From assembly GCF_000004825.1 (NCBI RefSeq), contig NW_008805091.1:1-64000 (forward strand): a stretch of DNA of 64,000 bases, written 5' to 3'. Under the pieces are notes generated by a model. That model saw only the letters and a program-made list of their open reading frames with translations. It did no database searches and had not been told where the DNA came from. Of the stretch, positions 1 to 12,553 are shown one piece after another. This DNA comes from Heterostelium album PN500 (taxonomy: Eukaryota; Evosea; Eumycetozoa; Acytosteliales; Acytosteliaceae). Made by a program: the position numbers and the translations under genes. The first letter of the stretch is position 1, and each line of letters starts with the position of its first letter.

Positions 1-2036
1 TTTTTTTTTATTATCATTATTGTTGATCAGTGGAGCTAAAGTGTTAAGAGATAGAAAGAAAGAAAAGATTGATTGATGACTGCCGAATCAATTGATGACA
101 GATAGTTAAAAAAAAAAAGATGAATTACTTTAAAAGTACCTGTCATATCAATAATCATAATAATAATCATAATATATAATCAAAATTAAAGTTTAGATTA
201 TTTGGCTCTTTGGTTTGTTTTAGGTTTGATTTAGGTTTGATTTGGTTGGTGCGATGCAATCTGCACCTCTAAACTAATAAAGAGACACCTTCATTCTATA
301 TTGTAAATACAATCTTTTACTTTGCAACTTCACCGAATTTGATTGTTATCACAATCACTATGTTTTATTATAACCAACATGCAAACACATACACACATCT
401 ATCATCAGCAATCACATTACTACGGCCATAATAATATTATTATTTATAAATAAGCTTTTCATCGTCATCACAACAAAAATAGCTTTATTATATGAACCAT
501 TCATTTATTTTATAAATAAAAATATAATACATACCAATGCGATTCTCACCATATCTTAATCACTTTCATCATCAATTTATCAAAAAAAAAAAAAACCAAA
601 CAAACAACAGACATATTGGATCATTTAAAGACTAAAACAATCCCACCAAACACCACTACCCCTTCCTGTCTAAGTAATACAATTGTTTTAATATTGATGA
701 CACTGTGAATGAATTATATGTTTAATTTGACTACAGCAAACTATAGTTGGATTAAAAGTGTTGGTCATTATCATCAACATCATCATCATCACACATTAAT
801 AATAATATTATCATAAAAATATTTGGTGTGTTGTTTTTTTTATTGTTATTTTGAAAATATGGGTGTTAGTTAATGTGCTGTTTGAATCTATATGTCATGT
901 GTGTGTGTGTGTGTGTGTTATATATATAATTTTTTAATGTGGTGTGTGTTTGTGAATGAGGATTGAGTGTTAGTTTAAGTTAGTGAGGTATAGGGAACAC
1001 AACATTAACAACAGCATCACTGTAGTAGTATGGTATTAGAAAAAAAATTGTGTGAAAAATAATAATAATGAAAAAACTGTTTGTTTTTGTTCTTTTCATT
1101 TCCTTTATTTCACTCTACTTTCCTTCCTTTCTTTTTGAATAGATACATCTTTTATTCTATTCAATACAGTTCAATTCAGTTCAATTCATACATTTGTTTG
1201 TTTGTTTGTTGCTGTTGTTGGTTGTTGGTTGTCTCCAAAAAAAAAAATAACATATATAATAACAACCATTTTGTTCATTCACTACACTACTCACTCATTC
1301 TCTAACTTCAGAGGGGAAACCTTTTGTTTACTTTTTTGGGTTCCTTCCAGCTACCTACTGTTTTTTATTTTGTTTTTCTTTGTTCATGCACAAACAAAAC
1401 AAAACAAAACCCAATCAAACTTGTTCCATATTCCTAATTTTTATCAAATTACTTTTCTTCTTTATAATATATTATGAATTATAATTAATTTTATAATTGT
1501 TTGACTATTATTCTTTAAATTCTCTATTTATTTATAAAAATTAAAACAATAACACTACTCATCTACTTTTAAATAGTAATATATTAATACTACATTGTAT
1601 AAAACAACCATTCATTCATTCCTTTTTTTTAATTTCAAAACTTATTATTATAATAATCATTTTCCACTATCCTTCCTCTTATTATTTATTGTTTATTTAT
1701 TTATTATAAAAACTAACTAAAATATAAAAATTTTATTTATTATATCAGTTTTTTTTTCTTGGAACCAATAATTTATATTAGAATCATAAACAGTTATAGC
1801 ATATCATATCATACAATATAGCATCATAGATAGTATAGTATTGTTGAATCTGTAGAGTAGTTGGAATTCAAGAAGAGTTGACTGTCGAAAGAACTCTTTA
1901 CTTTCCATTTTTCACAATTCGAACAACAAACAACATCAGAGTTTTCTCTATTGCGACAACATAGAGAAACAATCAGTTGATTCCTTCAACAACGGCAAAT
2001 ATACAATCAAAAGAATCGGTTTCTCATATATATTCT
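1..2036. other. Intergenic and 5' leader region upstream of the cyclin Y gene
   Basis: No convincing coding region. The sequence is AT-rich with homopolymer runs, short trinucleotide stretches and one clean (TG)n microsatellite at about 898-918. The two open frames around 1081-1477 are low-complexity Phe/Leu/Ser translations of T-rich DNA and are not supported as genes. The last 200 bases, with many CAACAA and AACAAC words, look like an untranslated leader. The promoter of the cyclin Y gene should lie here, but I see no specific site. Confidence 0.6.
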
Positions 2037-3577
2037 ATGGGGAATTGCTGTTCTTTTAAGAGAGGTAGTGGCGACACTGAAAGAGAGGATGCTCAAAAGA
2101 TCCTAGAGATCTCCTCGATGAGTCTGAATCCTACAAACAAACGCCATTCCGGCTCTGTAGCTGGCGGCGGCGGCAGCAGTACATCCAATCTGATGTCGGC
2201 CTCTGAGATGAAGCCGCTGAACGAGTCGAAGCGAAACTCTATAAAATCAAAGATCACCATATCGGAGGATGACTCTTTCTCGCTGACGGCGAAAGACTCT
2301 AGCTCGGTACTGGAGATCAACTCGGAGCAACAGTCGCTTCCACACTACTATATGAAACCAGTCAATACATTGCATTCGTCGTATCCCAGTACGCATCAGC
2401 GACAACTATCGACAGGTATGACTACCACAAACACACATGCACCCGCCGCAGCCTCAACATCATCGACATCATCATCAACAACAATGGATCACTCATACTT
2501 ACATTTTCGTCATCATTATCAAGAGAAAGTTGGTTTGGGTCCACAGTTTAAGACTCCAATCACATCTATTCCACAACACATGAGAATGGAAGGATTTCAA
2601 CGAGCAAAGCACAATTCCACCTCTTCTCTTTACATAAAGAGTACACTTTCCACACCAGACAACGATGAAATACTTAGATGTATGGCAAATGCATTACTAT
2701 ATCATATAGAGAGAGGAACCCAGACTCCTCAAAAGCATTTTGAAATATTTAGTGAAGAAAAATATCCAATTACAGTATGTATACAAAAACAAAATATAAT
2801 CAGTCAAAATATTAACTAACTAATCAACCAAACCAATTCATTATCTAAACAATTTGCAGAAAGGAAAACTAGAACTTAAAACATTACCAACAGTTGATAC
2901 CATATATAAATTTGTTAGAGATATATTTAAAGCAGAGAGAGTAAGTTTTAATTTTATTTGTTTTTTTTTAAACAATTTGTATAACTTACTAATTTTTAAT
3001 ATTTTACTGTTCATTTTAATTATAGTTGGATTCTGAATGTGCGATTATGTGTTTGGCTTATGTAGAAAGAGTTATTACATTTTCAGGAGCAACAATTAAT
3101 TCAACAAATTGGAGGAGAATTGTATTGTCAGCTCTTATTTTAGCATCCAAAGTGTGGGAAGATCAATCAGTATGGAATGTTGATTTCCTGCCGGTTTTCG
3201 ATAATCTCACTGCTGCCGATTTAAATAATTTAGAAAGACAATTTTTATCACTCATTCAATATAATGTTAGTTTAACAGCAAGCACGTATGTATAGATAGT
3301 CTTAACTTGTTATTTAATAATATTGATATTAAGAAACTAAACTAATTTATTATTATTTTATTATTATTTTAGATATGCTAAATATTATTTCGAACTAAGG
3401 ACATTTTCAAAATTGGATTCGACTCACTTCCCACTTAAACCACTTGACAAGATTGGAGCTAAACGTTTAGAGGATCACTCACAAGCTTCAGAGTATAGAG
3501 TCAAAACATTTAAGAGAAGTGCAAGTGTCGATCAAATCAATCCACCCGAGCCACACACCAGAGCTGTTTTGAATTAA
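2037..3577 (+). CDS. Cyclin Y-like protein (membrane-anchored cyclin, four exons)
   Basis: Cyclin Y family: a membrane-tethered cyclin that binds and activates PFTAIRE-type kinases (CDK14/16) in animals. Exons 2037-2774, 2860-2940, 3026-3285 and 3373-3577 join in frame to 427 residues, with GTATGT or GTAAGT donors and AG acceptors. The start at 2037 gives MGNCCSF, an N-myristoylation signal followed by two cysteines for palmitoylation, as in cyclin Y. An upstream in-frame ATG-like start at 1977 would bury this signal. Residues 1-220 are a poorly conserved Ser/Thr-rich region. The cyclin box begins near LRCMANALLYHIE and includes LDSECAI, NWRRIVLSALILASKVWEDQ and NLERQFLSLIQYNV, closely matching cyclin Y. 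The tail keeps the family RSAS element (KRSASVDQ), a possible 14-3-3 or phosphorylation site. The stop at 3575-3577 is followed by AT-rich DNA with AATAAA-like words. Confidence 0.93.
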
Positions 3578-3846
3578 TAATATATAATATAATAATATTA
3601 AAAAATAAAACCATGTATATTTTCATTTAAAATCTTCTTAAAGAGCAATAAGAAGATTACAATAGACTTTAAAGAAAACCAAAAAAAAAACAATACTTTT
3701 TTATTATTAAGAACTGATTAACAATCTGAACTTTCTCTTTTTTTTACCTATCATTTAATAAGTATTTTGTTTTTTTTTTTTTTTTTAATCAATTAATTAA
3801 TTCTCGAAACAATTAAATAATGATGTTTTGTTTAATATTTATTTAT

Positions 3847-5662
3847 TTATAAAGTTGTTTCAGACATATCGAGAGGGAAGCGATTGCCTTGTTCATCTCT
3901 GTAGAAAGTAGGTTTCTTTGGTGGAGAATGGATAAGCTCAGGACTTAGTGGCTCTTTGAGTGCTGGGAGTTGACTACCGCGTGGAATTGGTACAGTATGA
4001 GATAGAGAATCACTCGAGAAGATACTCTCCTTATCGTGTATTCTCATATCAATCTCTCTCTTTAGATCGTCGATAAATGATTTCTTTTTGTTTTCACTAT
4101 TTCTAATTTGTACATCAATGTTTACTTTCATTTCGTTCATTTCAGAGTTTACCAATTGTTTGAAACTACTTAATTGTTCTACTCTTCTCTTCTTTCTTGA
4201 TGTTAAATCGGTTTTCATACTCTGTGTTATTTATAAAGACAATAGTATTAGTTACTATTTAAAAAAATATAAGAATTATAATTATAGTTTAATAACTTAC
4301 ATCAATCTCTTCTTTAATATTAGATAATTCAGTTGGTTCGATGAGTTGACTTTCAACAATGTTGAGTAGGCGTGTCAGCAATGGATTATGGTTACCCATT
4401 GACTTTCTGTTGTATCTACCGGCGGTATCCCAGAGTGGAACGGCACCATCGTCATCGTATAAACCATCCTTGGATCTCTTCTTTGAGAATTTCTTTTTCA
4501 AGGACATCAAAGCTTCGATATCACCTCTTGGCTTTCTCGAGCAATTACTACAGTGGGCACCGAATTGTTGACTATTCTTAAAGGATGATTGTGGCCAGGT
4601 CTTCTTGCAATATTTACAGTAGTATCCTTTCTCGAGATCCGATGTATTGGTTGGTTCTAGTGAGAAATCAAGCTTTCTCTTTTTCTTGTAGAGATCCGGT
4701 GAGTGGTTGGGCACAGATAGTTCATTGGCATAGCTCGAGTAGTTTGGTAGATTTGGTAGATTGTGTTGTTGGAATGGTGGTTGGTGTGGTTTTGGCATGA
4801 AATTATGTTGACCGCCGAGTGAAGAAGATGATAGAGATTGTTGTAATGGTTGATGATGATGACTTGATTGTTGTTGTTGTGGCATGTAGACATGTTGTTG
4901 TTGTTGTTGGTGATGGTGATGATGATGATGAGAATGAGAAGATTGACTACTTGGCTTGGAGGATTGAGACGACGATGTAGATGGTTTGATTTGTTGTTGC
5001 GATCCGATTGGCTTGTTTGATGTTCCGGTTGTTGGAGGTAAAGGTGGCATTCTACCTTGCTTCTTAACTAAAGAATCCTTTCCTTTCAATCTCCATTTGA
5101 TTCCACATGCATTACACAGTGAACCTTTACCGGATGGACCACGTCTCCATGTTGGTGTTGTAGTACATCCACAAAACTCGCAAACTCTGACTGCTGGTGG
5201 TGCCACTTTTTCTTCTAAATATAATTTATTTCCACTTGATTGCTGTTGGATTTGTTGTTTCTTTATTTGTTGTTGTTGTTGGATTTGATGTAGTTGTTGT
5301 TGCTGTTGATATTGTTGTTGTTTTTGTTTCTGTAATTGATATAATTGATCTTTTTGTTGTTGGGAAATCGATGGAACTACTCCGGTTGTTTGTTGTAAAT
5401 GATATTGACTTTGATTCTTTTGATTATTACTATTAATATTGTTGTTGTTATTTGACAAAACTGGAAATGGAGAGAAACTCTTTAAAACAGAGGCTGTTTT
5501 GTTATCGATATTTTCTGAGGAATCGAAATCTAATTCAAGAGGAAGTTTGATGTTTTGATGAGAGTGTGGAGAAGGAGGAAAATGAATGGGAGAGTGAAGA
5601 TGATCTCTATTTTTCTCAATGTTTGATGATGATGGTGAAATAATAACAATATCTTCGTCCAT
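3847..5662 (-). CDS. GATA zinc-finger transcription factor (two exons)
   Basis: Probable nuclear DNA-binding regulator. Exon 1 runs 5662-4301 and exon 2 runs 4221-3847, with a GTAAGT donor, an ACAG acceptor and phase 0, giving 578 residues. The first finger, about residues 160-185, is [20 protein letters not shown]... ending CNACGIKW, with C-X2-C-X18-C-X2-C spacing as in plant-type and dictyostelid GATA factors; it binds GATA-containing sites. A second treble-clef-like cysteine set (CKYC...CSNC, about residues 345-375) is followed by RKPRG. Poly-Gln and His/Gln blocks lie on both sides of finger 1, and the C-terminal exon is Lys/Arg-rich with predicted helix. The gene is convergent with the cyclin Y gene (269 bases between stops) and has a 5.7 kb gene-free region upstream, suggestive of complex regulation. 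Orthology to a particular Dictyostelium gta gene cannot be settled from sequence alone. Confidence 0.9.
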
Positions 5663-8600
5663 TATTCTTATTCAATATTATTATTAAATCTCGTAGTTAG
5701 TTTCCTATAGAGTGGTGGGTGTGGGTGTGATTGGTGGTCAGATTGAGTGTGGTAAATAAATAATTTAATATCAGTATTGTCTCTATCAATGATGTAGAAT
5801 TATTTGATATAAAAAGTAGATATCTGATTTGGAAATTATTCTATTTTGATTAATCAAGTTAATTCGATTGTTGTCGTGTTGTTTTGGTAAAAAGTGGTGA
5901 GAGATGTTGTTGGGTGATATATATTTTCTAATTGGTATTTTTATGTTTTTCAATTTGTAGTGGTGTGTTGTTGTAGGAAATATAAATAGATATAGTGTGT
6001 GGGTGGATAAATAAATAAATAAAATAAATTTATAAATAATCAAAAAGTGATTGATTTAGTAAAATAGGTTCAGTGTTCAGTGTGAAATTGATTGAAATGT
6101 GATGGTATTGATTTTAATCAGTTATGATTGATTGATTGATTGCTTGATTGACTGAATGATTTACTGATTGAGTGAGTGAAAGTTGGAGGTGAGCCAAATT
6201 GCTGATTGATCAATTGATTTATTATACTACTAGATATATATATGCGTGTTATAAATAAATAGATATATGATTAATTAAGTGGTTAATCAGGAATGATTGT
6301 TTTGGGCAACTATAGAAATTGAATATAGTGAGTTTGGCAGTGGTGTTGAAAATGATGATGGGTATGGATCGATTTTAGAAATTAAAAAAATGTGTTGTTG
6401 TTGTTGATGTTGTTTGGTGTTTATATTGAAAAAAAGAGTGTTGTTTTGAAATATTATTTGATTCTAGTTGATTTGGAAATTGGTGGTGAATTAATTTGAG
6501 TTGATTGTTGATTGATATATTGAGTCTCGATGGAATTCTAGTTTTAACAATCCGATTACTCTGGTAATTGTATTGGAAAAATGAAAATCTAGGTTAGGGG
6601 GAAAAACAAAGGTAGAGAAACTGTGAGAGAGATAGATATAGAGAAAAATAAATATGTTAATAGAGTGTTGCTGTTTGTTAGATTATTGGAATTGGTAAAT
6701 TGGAAAGTGAAAAAAAATTAATGAAAGTGATAAAGTTAAATTTGACAAGTTTTCAGGAAATAGAATGTTTTTTTTTTTTTAAAATATTATTTTTATTATT
6801 TGTTGTTATTATTTGTTGTTATTATCTATAATTATTAATTGATAATTGTTATTAATTATCAGTGATATAGGAACGGATAATATATATGTGGGTGGAGTGT
6901 GGTTTCTGTTATCATCAAACAACGATGAAAAATTGTGGTGTGTGGGAATATTGATGTCTGACTATTAAATAATAAAAAAATATATAGATTTATTTATTTA
7001 TATATTATGATTATAGGGTGGGGTATTGTCATGATGTTTTTTTTGATAGTTTTATTTTATCATTATCATGTGTGTTGTTTTTTTTTATTTTGTTACATAT
7101 TAAGTGGACAAAAATAAATCATCACCAACCAAAATCATTTTAAAAAAGTTATATTTTTTATTATTTTTCCACAATTCTCTTTGAGTGAGGTGTCAAGTGT
7201 CTTAAGTTATACCCATTGGGTTTAGTTATAAATGTTATTGTCATTCTTATTTAGTAATTCTGGTGTGGGGTGTGGTTGTTTGTTTTGTGTTTGTTTTTAA
7301 TTCGTCTGATTTTGATTTGAAATGAAAATTAATAGGGGGGTGATGTGGTAGTGTTATCAGTGACAATGAATGTATTGGTTGAAATCATTTGTTGTGTTGA
7401 TATCTAAATGTATAAAAGAGGTCAACAATGAAACAACAAACACCTTTAACAAATTAAGTATAAATATTAATTTAAACAATCATCATCATCATCATCATAA
7501 TAATATTTGTGTTATGTACAGACGAATCAATTCATTATTCGTCTATTTGTTGTTTATAGATGTAAGGATATTAATTATTTATTTTGTTTGTTTGTTTGTT
7601 TAAAATTTAAAAGTTTAAAAGTTGATTAACTTTAAATTGAATAATACGATGATGATGATGATGTAGTGGTGTTAAATTCCAAATTTCAAAGCAACATAAT
7701 GGTAGATCTATCTATCATTGTTGGTTAACTCCAACATTTTTATAATGATAAACATTAAACTATTTCACATTGGTGATGTTAAATTATTGATGGATTGATT
7801 TGTTGACATAAGTTAATCAACCACAAACATATAAGAAGTAGATTTAAATATTCTAATTACTTGTTACTTCTATTTCTATTTTTAATCACGATACCACCAA
7901 ACAAACATAATATGTTATTTTTTGTTAAAATATCTTACCATGGAGAGTAATTAAAACTTTTTAAGAAACAAAAGAACAACAAAGGTATGAAATTATGAAT
8001 ATGATTGAATGATGATAATGATGATGATGATGATTGAATATGTTGATGTTGAATTATAATTATAATTTTATTTTTATAATCTATTCAATCAAAAATGGCG
8101 ATTCTATGATTCATCAATCTATTATAAATTTAAATATTTATATATTTATTAACTGAACAAAAACTAAACCACTCTGTTTATTTTTGACCGAAAACAGAAT
8201 TTATTGTTTTATTGTTGAACTGTACAATACTTTGCATTGATTTTGGGTGAAGGATGAAGGAAAAGTAGATCGGATTTTGACGTCATATTAATTGTGGTTT
8301 GTATTTTTGATGTGATTTTAAAGTATTAGTGGGTGGTTTTTTTAATTGTTTTTTTAATTAATTAATAAATACATCATCAAACACACCCACACACTTTTAA
8401 TTATTGCAACGAACTAACAGATTTTATTTTTTAATAACAACCGAACATAATATTTTGATTTACGAGTCATATGCACAACAAAATAAGTATCAATATTAAG
8501 TAGCGGAAATACACAATTTCCAACCAAATTGATTGATTGATTGATTGATTAATTCACAAAAATTTATTTTGATTGGGTTGTTTATTATTATTTAAATTAT

Positions 8601-11349
8601 TACTATTTCCTGGTTTTTTTAAAAAAATATTGTTTTTGGTATTTGATCTTATTGGTATTGAAAATTTACTTACTTATGTTTTTAATTAATTTTTGAATTA
8701 AAATAATAAAAATATTTACAATGAATAAATTAATATATACAAATTATAAGTATACAAATATACAGATTTTTTAAGAAATTTTTGATTATGATTTATGAAT
8801 TGATTACCTAAAGGTTTTATTATTTTAAAAAGAAAAAAAAATTTTAATTAATTTTTTAATATATTGCTGTTTCACTCATCTGTTCAATGATTAAATTAAA
8901 AACCAGATTCTGTACTATGTCCTAGGATCGATAGATGAGGAGGGGTGTGAAGTCTTCTTGATTTTCTAAAATCATTTAAAAAAAAAAAAAAAGAACACTC
9001 ATCGAAATCGAAAAAAATAAATTAAAATAAAAATAAATTAAAATTTAAAGTCCAAATATTCAAAATAAGCAATTTCAAACAAAAATTTGCTTCTATGAAT
9101 TCGATTGAATTCCAAAAAAGTAATAGGTCCAACCTTTTTGGGAAATTAAAAAAAAAAAAAGTCAGTTGTTTTGAAAAAATCACAAAAAACCACACAGACA
9201 ATCATGATGAATTGCAAAAAAATAGTAGGGTTCTAGTATGAGCTGTGAGTCATTGCAATCATCATTAAAAATTGGGGGTAGGGAACACACCAATTGGTTT
9301 TTTAAGTCTGATATGTTTGGTCTAATATAGGGTTGACCCCCAATAACCACAATCACCAATTTTTCACCATAGTCATTGCAATCATCATCATTATCAACGA
9401 TAAAATCAATAACAAACTATCTAAAACTGTTTTTAATTAAAATAAACTAACTTTAAGTAATATAGTATTTTGATGATCAATTGCTGTGTGTGAGTGTGAA
9501 TTGATAAGATGTGGTAAACTTTTATTTATTTGACTTAAGTTAACTTCATCAATTTCGATGGTTTTTTATATGGTTTGAACTTTATCAAAAAAAACGATAT
9601 TTAATTAAAACACAGGTCCTTGTAGACTTGTAGTTTAGATATTTATCACTTTGACTTTGTAAGCAGTTATAACCGACATTTTGGTAACAAACACATTCAC
9701 CTCTAGTGGACTTGGACATTAGTGCCCACCCACTTTTCACTATTCACCACATTAACCAAATACCACGAAGTCATCAAATAATCCAACCGACAAAACCGTC
9801 ATAAATAAAATCAATCTTTATATTACAATTTGTTTATCAAAATATCAAAAATACAAGACCTAATTTTAATCCATACAAACAATCATGATTTATTAAAAAA
9901 TACTTTAACAGAAAACTTATTTATCAACTTTAAAGTTTCTCAAAAAAATGGGAAATAATACCACACCTAATCCTTTCTATTAAAACTAACAATAAAACTT
10001 CTATTATTCTAAAGAAAAGTTAAAGTTACTACAAACTACTTTAATAAATATAATTAATTAAATATTGATTTTATTTGAAAATTTTAATATATTTTTTTTT
10101 AATTTATTTATTTTTGTTCAGGAATTTGATCAATAATAATATTTTTTACATAAAATCATTTTAAAAGGGTTAATCATGATACTGCTACATCATCAACAGT
10201 AATTTGGATCATGATCTTTACAAAACAGTAAAGATTGTATATGAACATATATTTTTTAAAGTATAATTTACTTTTAATTTGATTGTACTACTTGTATTAA
10301 AAAATAAAAAAAAATGAATAGCTTCGAGTATGTTATATCAAAAGTCAAAACCATATTAAATCTAAACTTAAGTTTATCTACTTTTAAACAATCAAGAGTG
10401 TTTATATAACTGTAAACACACAAAACCACTTCATATTTAAAAGGAAGGGTTGTGTTTAAAAATGTGTTTTTTTGATCGACTTTTAAGTGGGTTTATATAT
10501 GTTTATATATATTCACTCTTTATTGTTACTATTAAATACCACCAGGAAACTAAACAACAAAGAACCACCAATAAATAATTAAATTAAACGACTAAACATA
10601 AAGTCAAAGACATTCTTTTATATATGTGAACAATAACAATTTTAAAATAACAAACCACTTCAAAAAGAAAAATAGTATTAAATTAATCAATCCTTATAGA
10701 TATAGGACTACAAAACAACGATAATAACAATAATAACAACAACAACAACCACAACTTGTTTGTTTGTTTATTAATTAATATATATTGAAACTCCATATTA
10801 TTTAAAAACAAAAAAATGGAGAGCAAATGGTGTGGCTCATATATCCTTTACTATATGATAATATACAATCATTTTAACAAAACATCATTTCAGATAACAA
10901 AGTATTCAGTCTTTGCATGATAAACAAGAATAACCCATTGAGTTCACAATCAAACCATACTTAAAAATACTACTTATAATAATAAATCATTAAAAACAAA
11001 CACTACTAGTACTTTGGTGACAGCTAATTCTACTACACTCTACAGATGTGAAATAGTAGCACACAAACACACTAGTCATATGTCACAACCGAGTATATCT
11101 AATTTGAATGAAATGTGTCACTTTATCAACAAAGGATGCCCATTACATCAGCAGCAACATCATCATCATCATTATCACTAACCATTTGCAAGCTCATACC
11201 AACATAAATTAGGATATATTTTAAAACCAAATTATAAATATAATACATCTTCTTAAATCACCATCATCATCATCATCATCATCAATATTTAAATAGTTAA
11301 TAATATATTTATTTTCTTAAAAACTATAAAACTATTTAATCATTTAAAA
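5663..11349. other. 5.7 kb gene-free region between the GATA factor and the acyl-CoA-oxidase-like gene
   Basis: I see no gene here; open frames are short and low in complexity (for example 7370-7603). The left part, to about 8.6 kb, is T+G-rich on the plus strand, so it is A+C-rich on the strand read by the GATA gene. The right part, from about 9.8 kb, is A+C-rich on the plus strand, which is the sense strand of the gene starting at 11350. This fits two divergent leader or promoter regions meeting at about 9 kb. A 105-base segment bounded by short inverted and direct repeats lies at 9248-9388 (separate entry). A polyadenylated non-coding transcript cannot be excluded. Confidence 0.6.
9248..9388. 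repeat. Short inverted-repeat segment flanked by an 18-base direct repeat
   Basis: An identical 18-base word starting AGTCATTGCAATC occurs at 9248-9265 and 9371-9388. Just inside it lie inverted copies of AAAAATTGG (9267-9275 against 9356-9364) and, overlapping that, of ATTGGGGGT (9271-9279 against 9336-9344). The G/C runs stand out against the AT-rich surroundings. The arrangement resembles a small inverted-repeat element between direct duplications, but 18 bases is long for a target-site duplication, and a locally duplicated binding site is equally possible. Confidence 0.5.
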
Positions 11350-12480
11350 ATGATGACCGAATATTTTAATCAATGTGTCCAACAAGATGGTCATGTTAAT
11401 AATCAAAATAAATTTATTCTTAGAATTGAAAATGTAAATAGTTATTGCTAAAAGAAATATCATAAAATCTGTTTTCTAACACTCTCTCTTTCTTTCTTTT
11501 AGATTCAAGGTCATTTGATTCCAGATGATAATTTAGTTTCCAACAAAGTAGCTGCCAAATCAATTGATAATCCATTGTTACCATTTTCCAATGTTGACAA
11601 GTCACTGCTGAAACAAACTATCTGTCCTATTCGCTACAGAGAGTTCAAGGAAAGTTTCCCTCTCCAAGTAAGAAAGAATCTCTATGAAACCACTCACTAC
11701 CTTCATAGCGCCAATAAGTTGAGCAATCCAAATATCCAAACTAAACTGCTGTCCTCCATGTCCAAGACTATCATGTTTGATCTCTACAATAAAACATTGG
11801 CCGGCTTTTTCCAGCGACCAGAGTCGCCTCCTTTCTATTGTAGACCTTTTTGTGTTGGTCTAAAGGCTCTCTACTCGAGACACTCGGTCAATACCATGAT
11901 GGACTGCAAGAGTTACCTTGGTAGAAACGATATTGATATCATCCATGGTGATAAAATTAATCAACTCATTCATGTTTCACAATTTATTCTTCATTTACCT
12001 CCACTTTCCTCACCACCAAACAACTCTTTCGTCATCCACGACGACCCATCCAACTATCTTTTGCATCACGTGAATCTTGTCGAACTATTAAGACAAAGAG
12101 CAATGGTAAAATGTAACTCATTGAAACAAATGATTGTTTCCAACGAAGGTTGCTCGTTGGAGAAGATCCCAAAGGAAAATCAAATACAGGCTCTTCATAA
12201 GTGCGGTTCGCTCGCTGTCAATGTTGCCACTGCTCATTTAGAGTATAAGATGTTGGAGGATCTTCTTCTATCGAAGACTGATATTATTAGACAACCAATT
12301 CTATCTAGACTGGTACTGCTAGATACGCTTGTCAAGATTCAAGATGATTTGGGTTGGATCGTTTCCAATCGTCTACTATCTGAAGAGGTCTCGATGGCAA
12401 TTCCATTTTTAATCTATGATCTGTCTCATGTGTTAACTCCACATATTCTAACTCTAGTAGATTCCTTTGAATTACAATAA
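11350..12480 (+). CDS. Acyl-CoA oxidase C-terminal-domain-like protein (two exons)
   Basis: Exons 11350-11433 and 11503-12480 (GTAAAT donor, pyrimidine-rich TTTTAG acceptor, phase 0) give 353 residues. The protein resembles only the C-terminal helical half of peroxisomal acyl-CoA oxidases. It has a middle segment GLKALYSRHSVNTMMDCKSY where ACOX has its GLKA...CGG region, then NYLLHHVNLVELLRQRAM. Next come VATAHLEYKMLEDLL, a LVLLDTLVKIQDDLGWIV helix and a closing HILTLVDSFELQ, matching the ACOX helix pair ending in VDAFD. Acyl-CoA oxidases are about 660 residues long; the N-terminal and beta-barrel domains, with most of the FAD and acyl-CoA contacts, are absent, and the CGG motif reads LGR. 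An enzymatic role is therefore doubtful. No PTS1 tripeptide (SKL type) is seen; the protein ends ELQ. The homology call is by eye and moderate in strength. Confidence 0.6.
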
Positions 12481-12553
12481 TTAGATTCAAGAGAAATTAT
12501 AATTTATTATATTGTGAAATAAAATATTTATTTATTTATTATTATTTATTAAA

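Noticed and set aside
1977-2036. Upstream in-frame start of the cyclin Y open frame
   Set aside because: Using it would bury MGNCC, the myristoylation/palmitoylation signal typical of cyclin Y. The start at 2037 fits the family.
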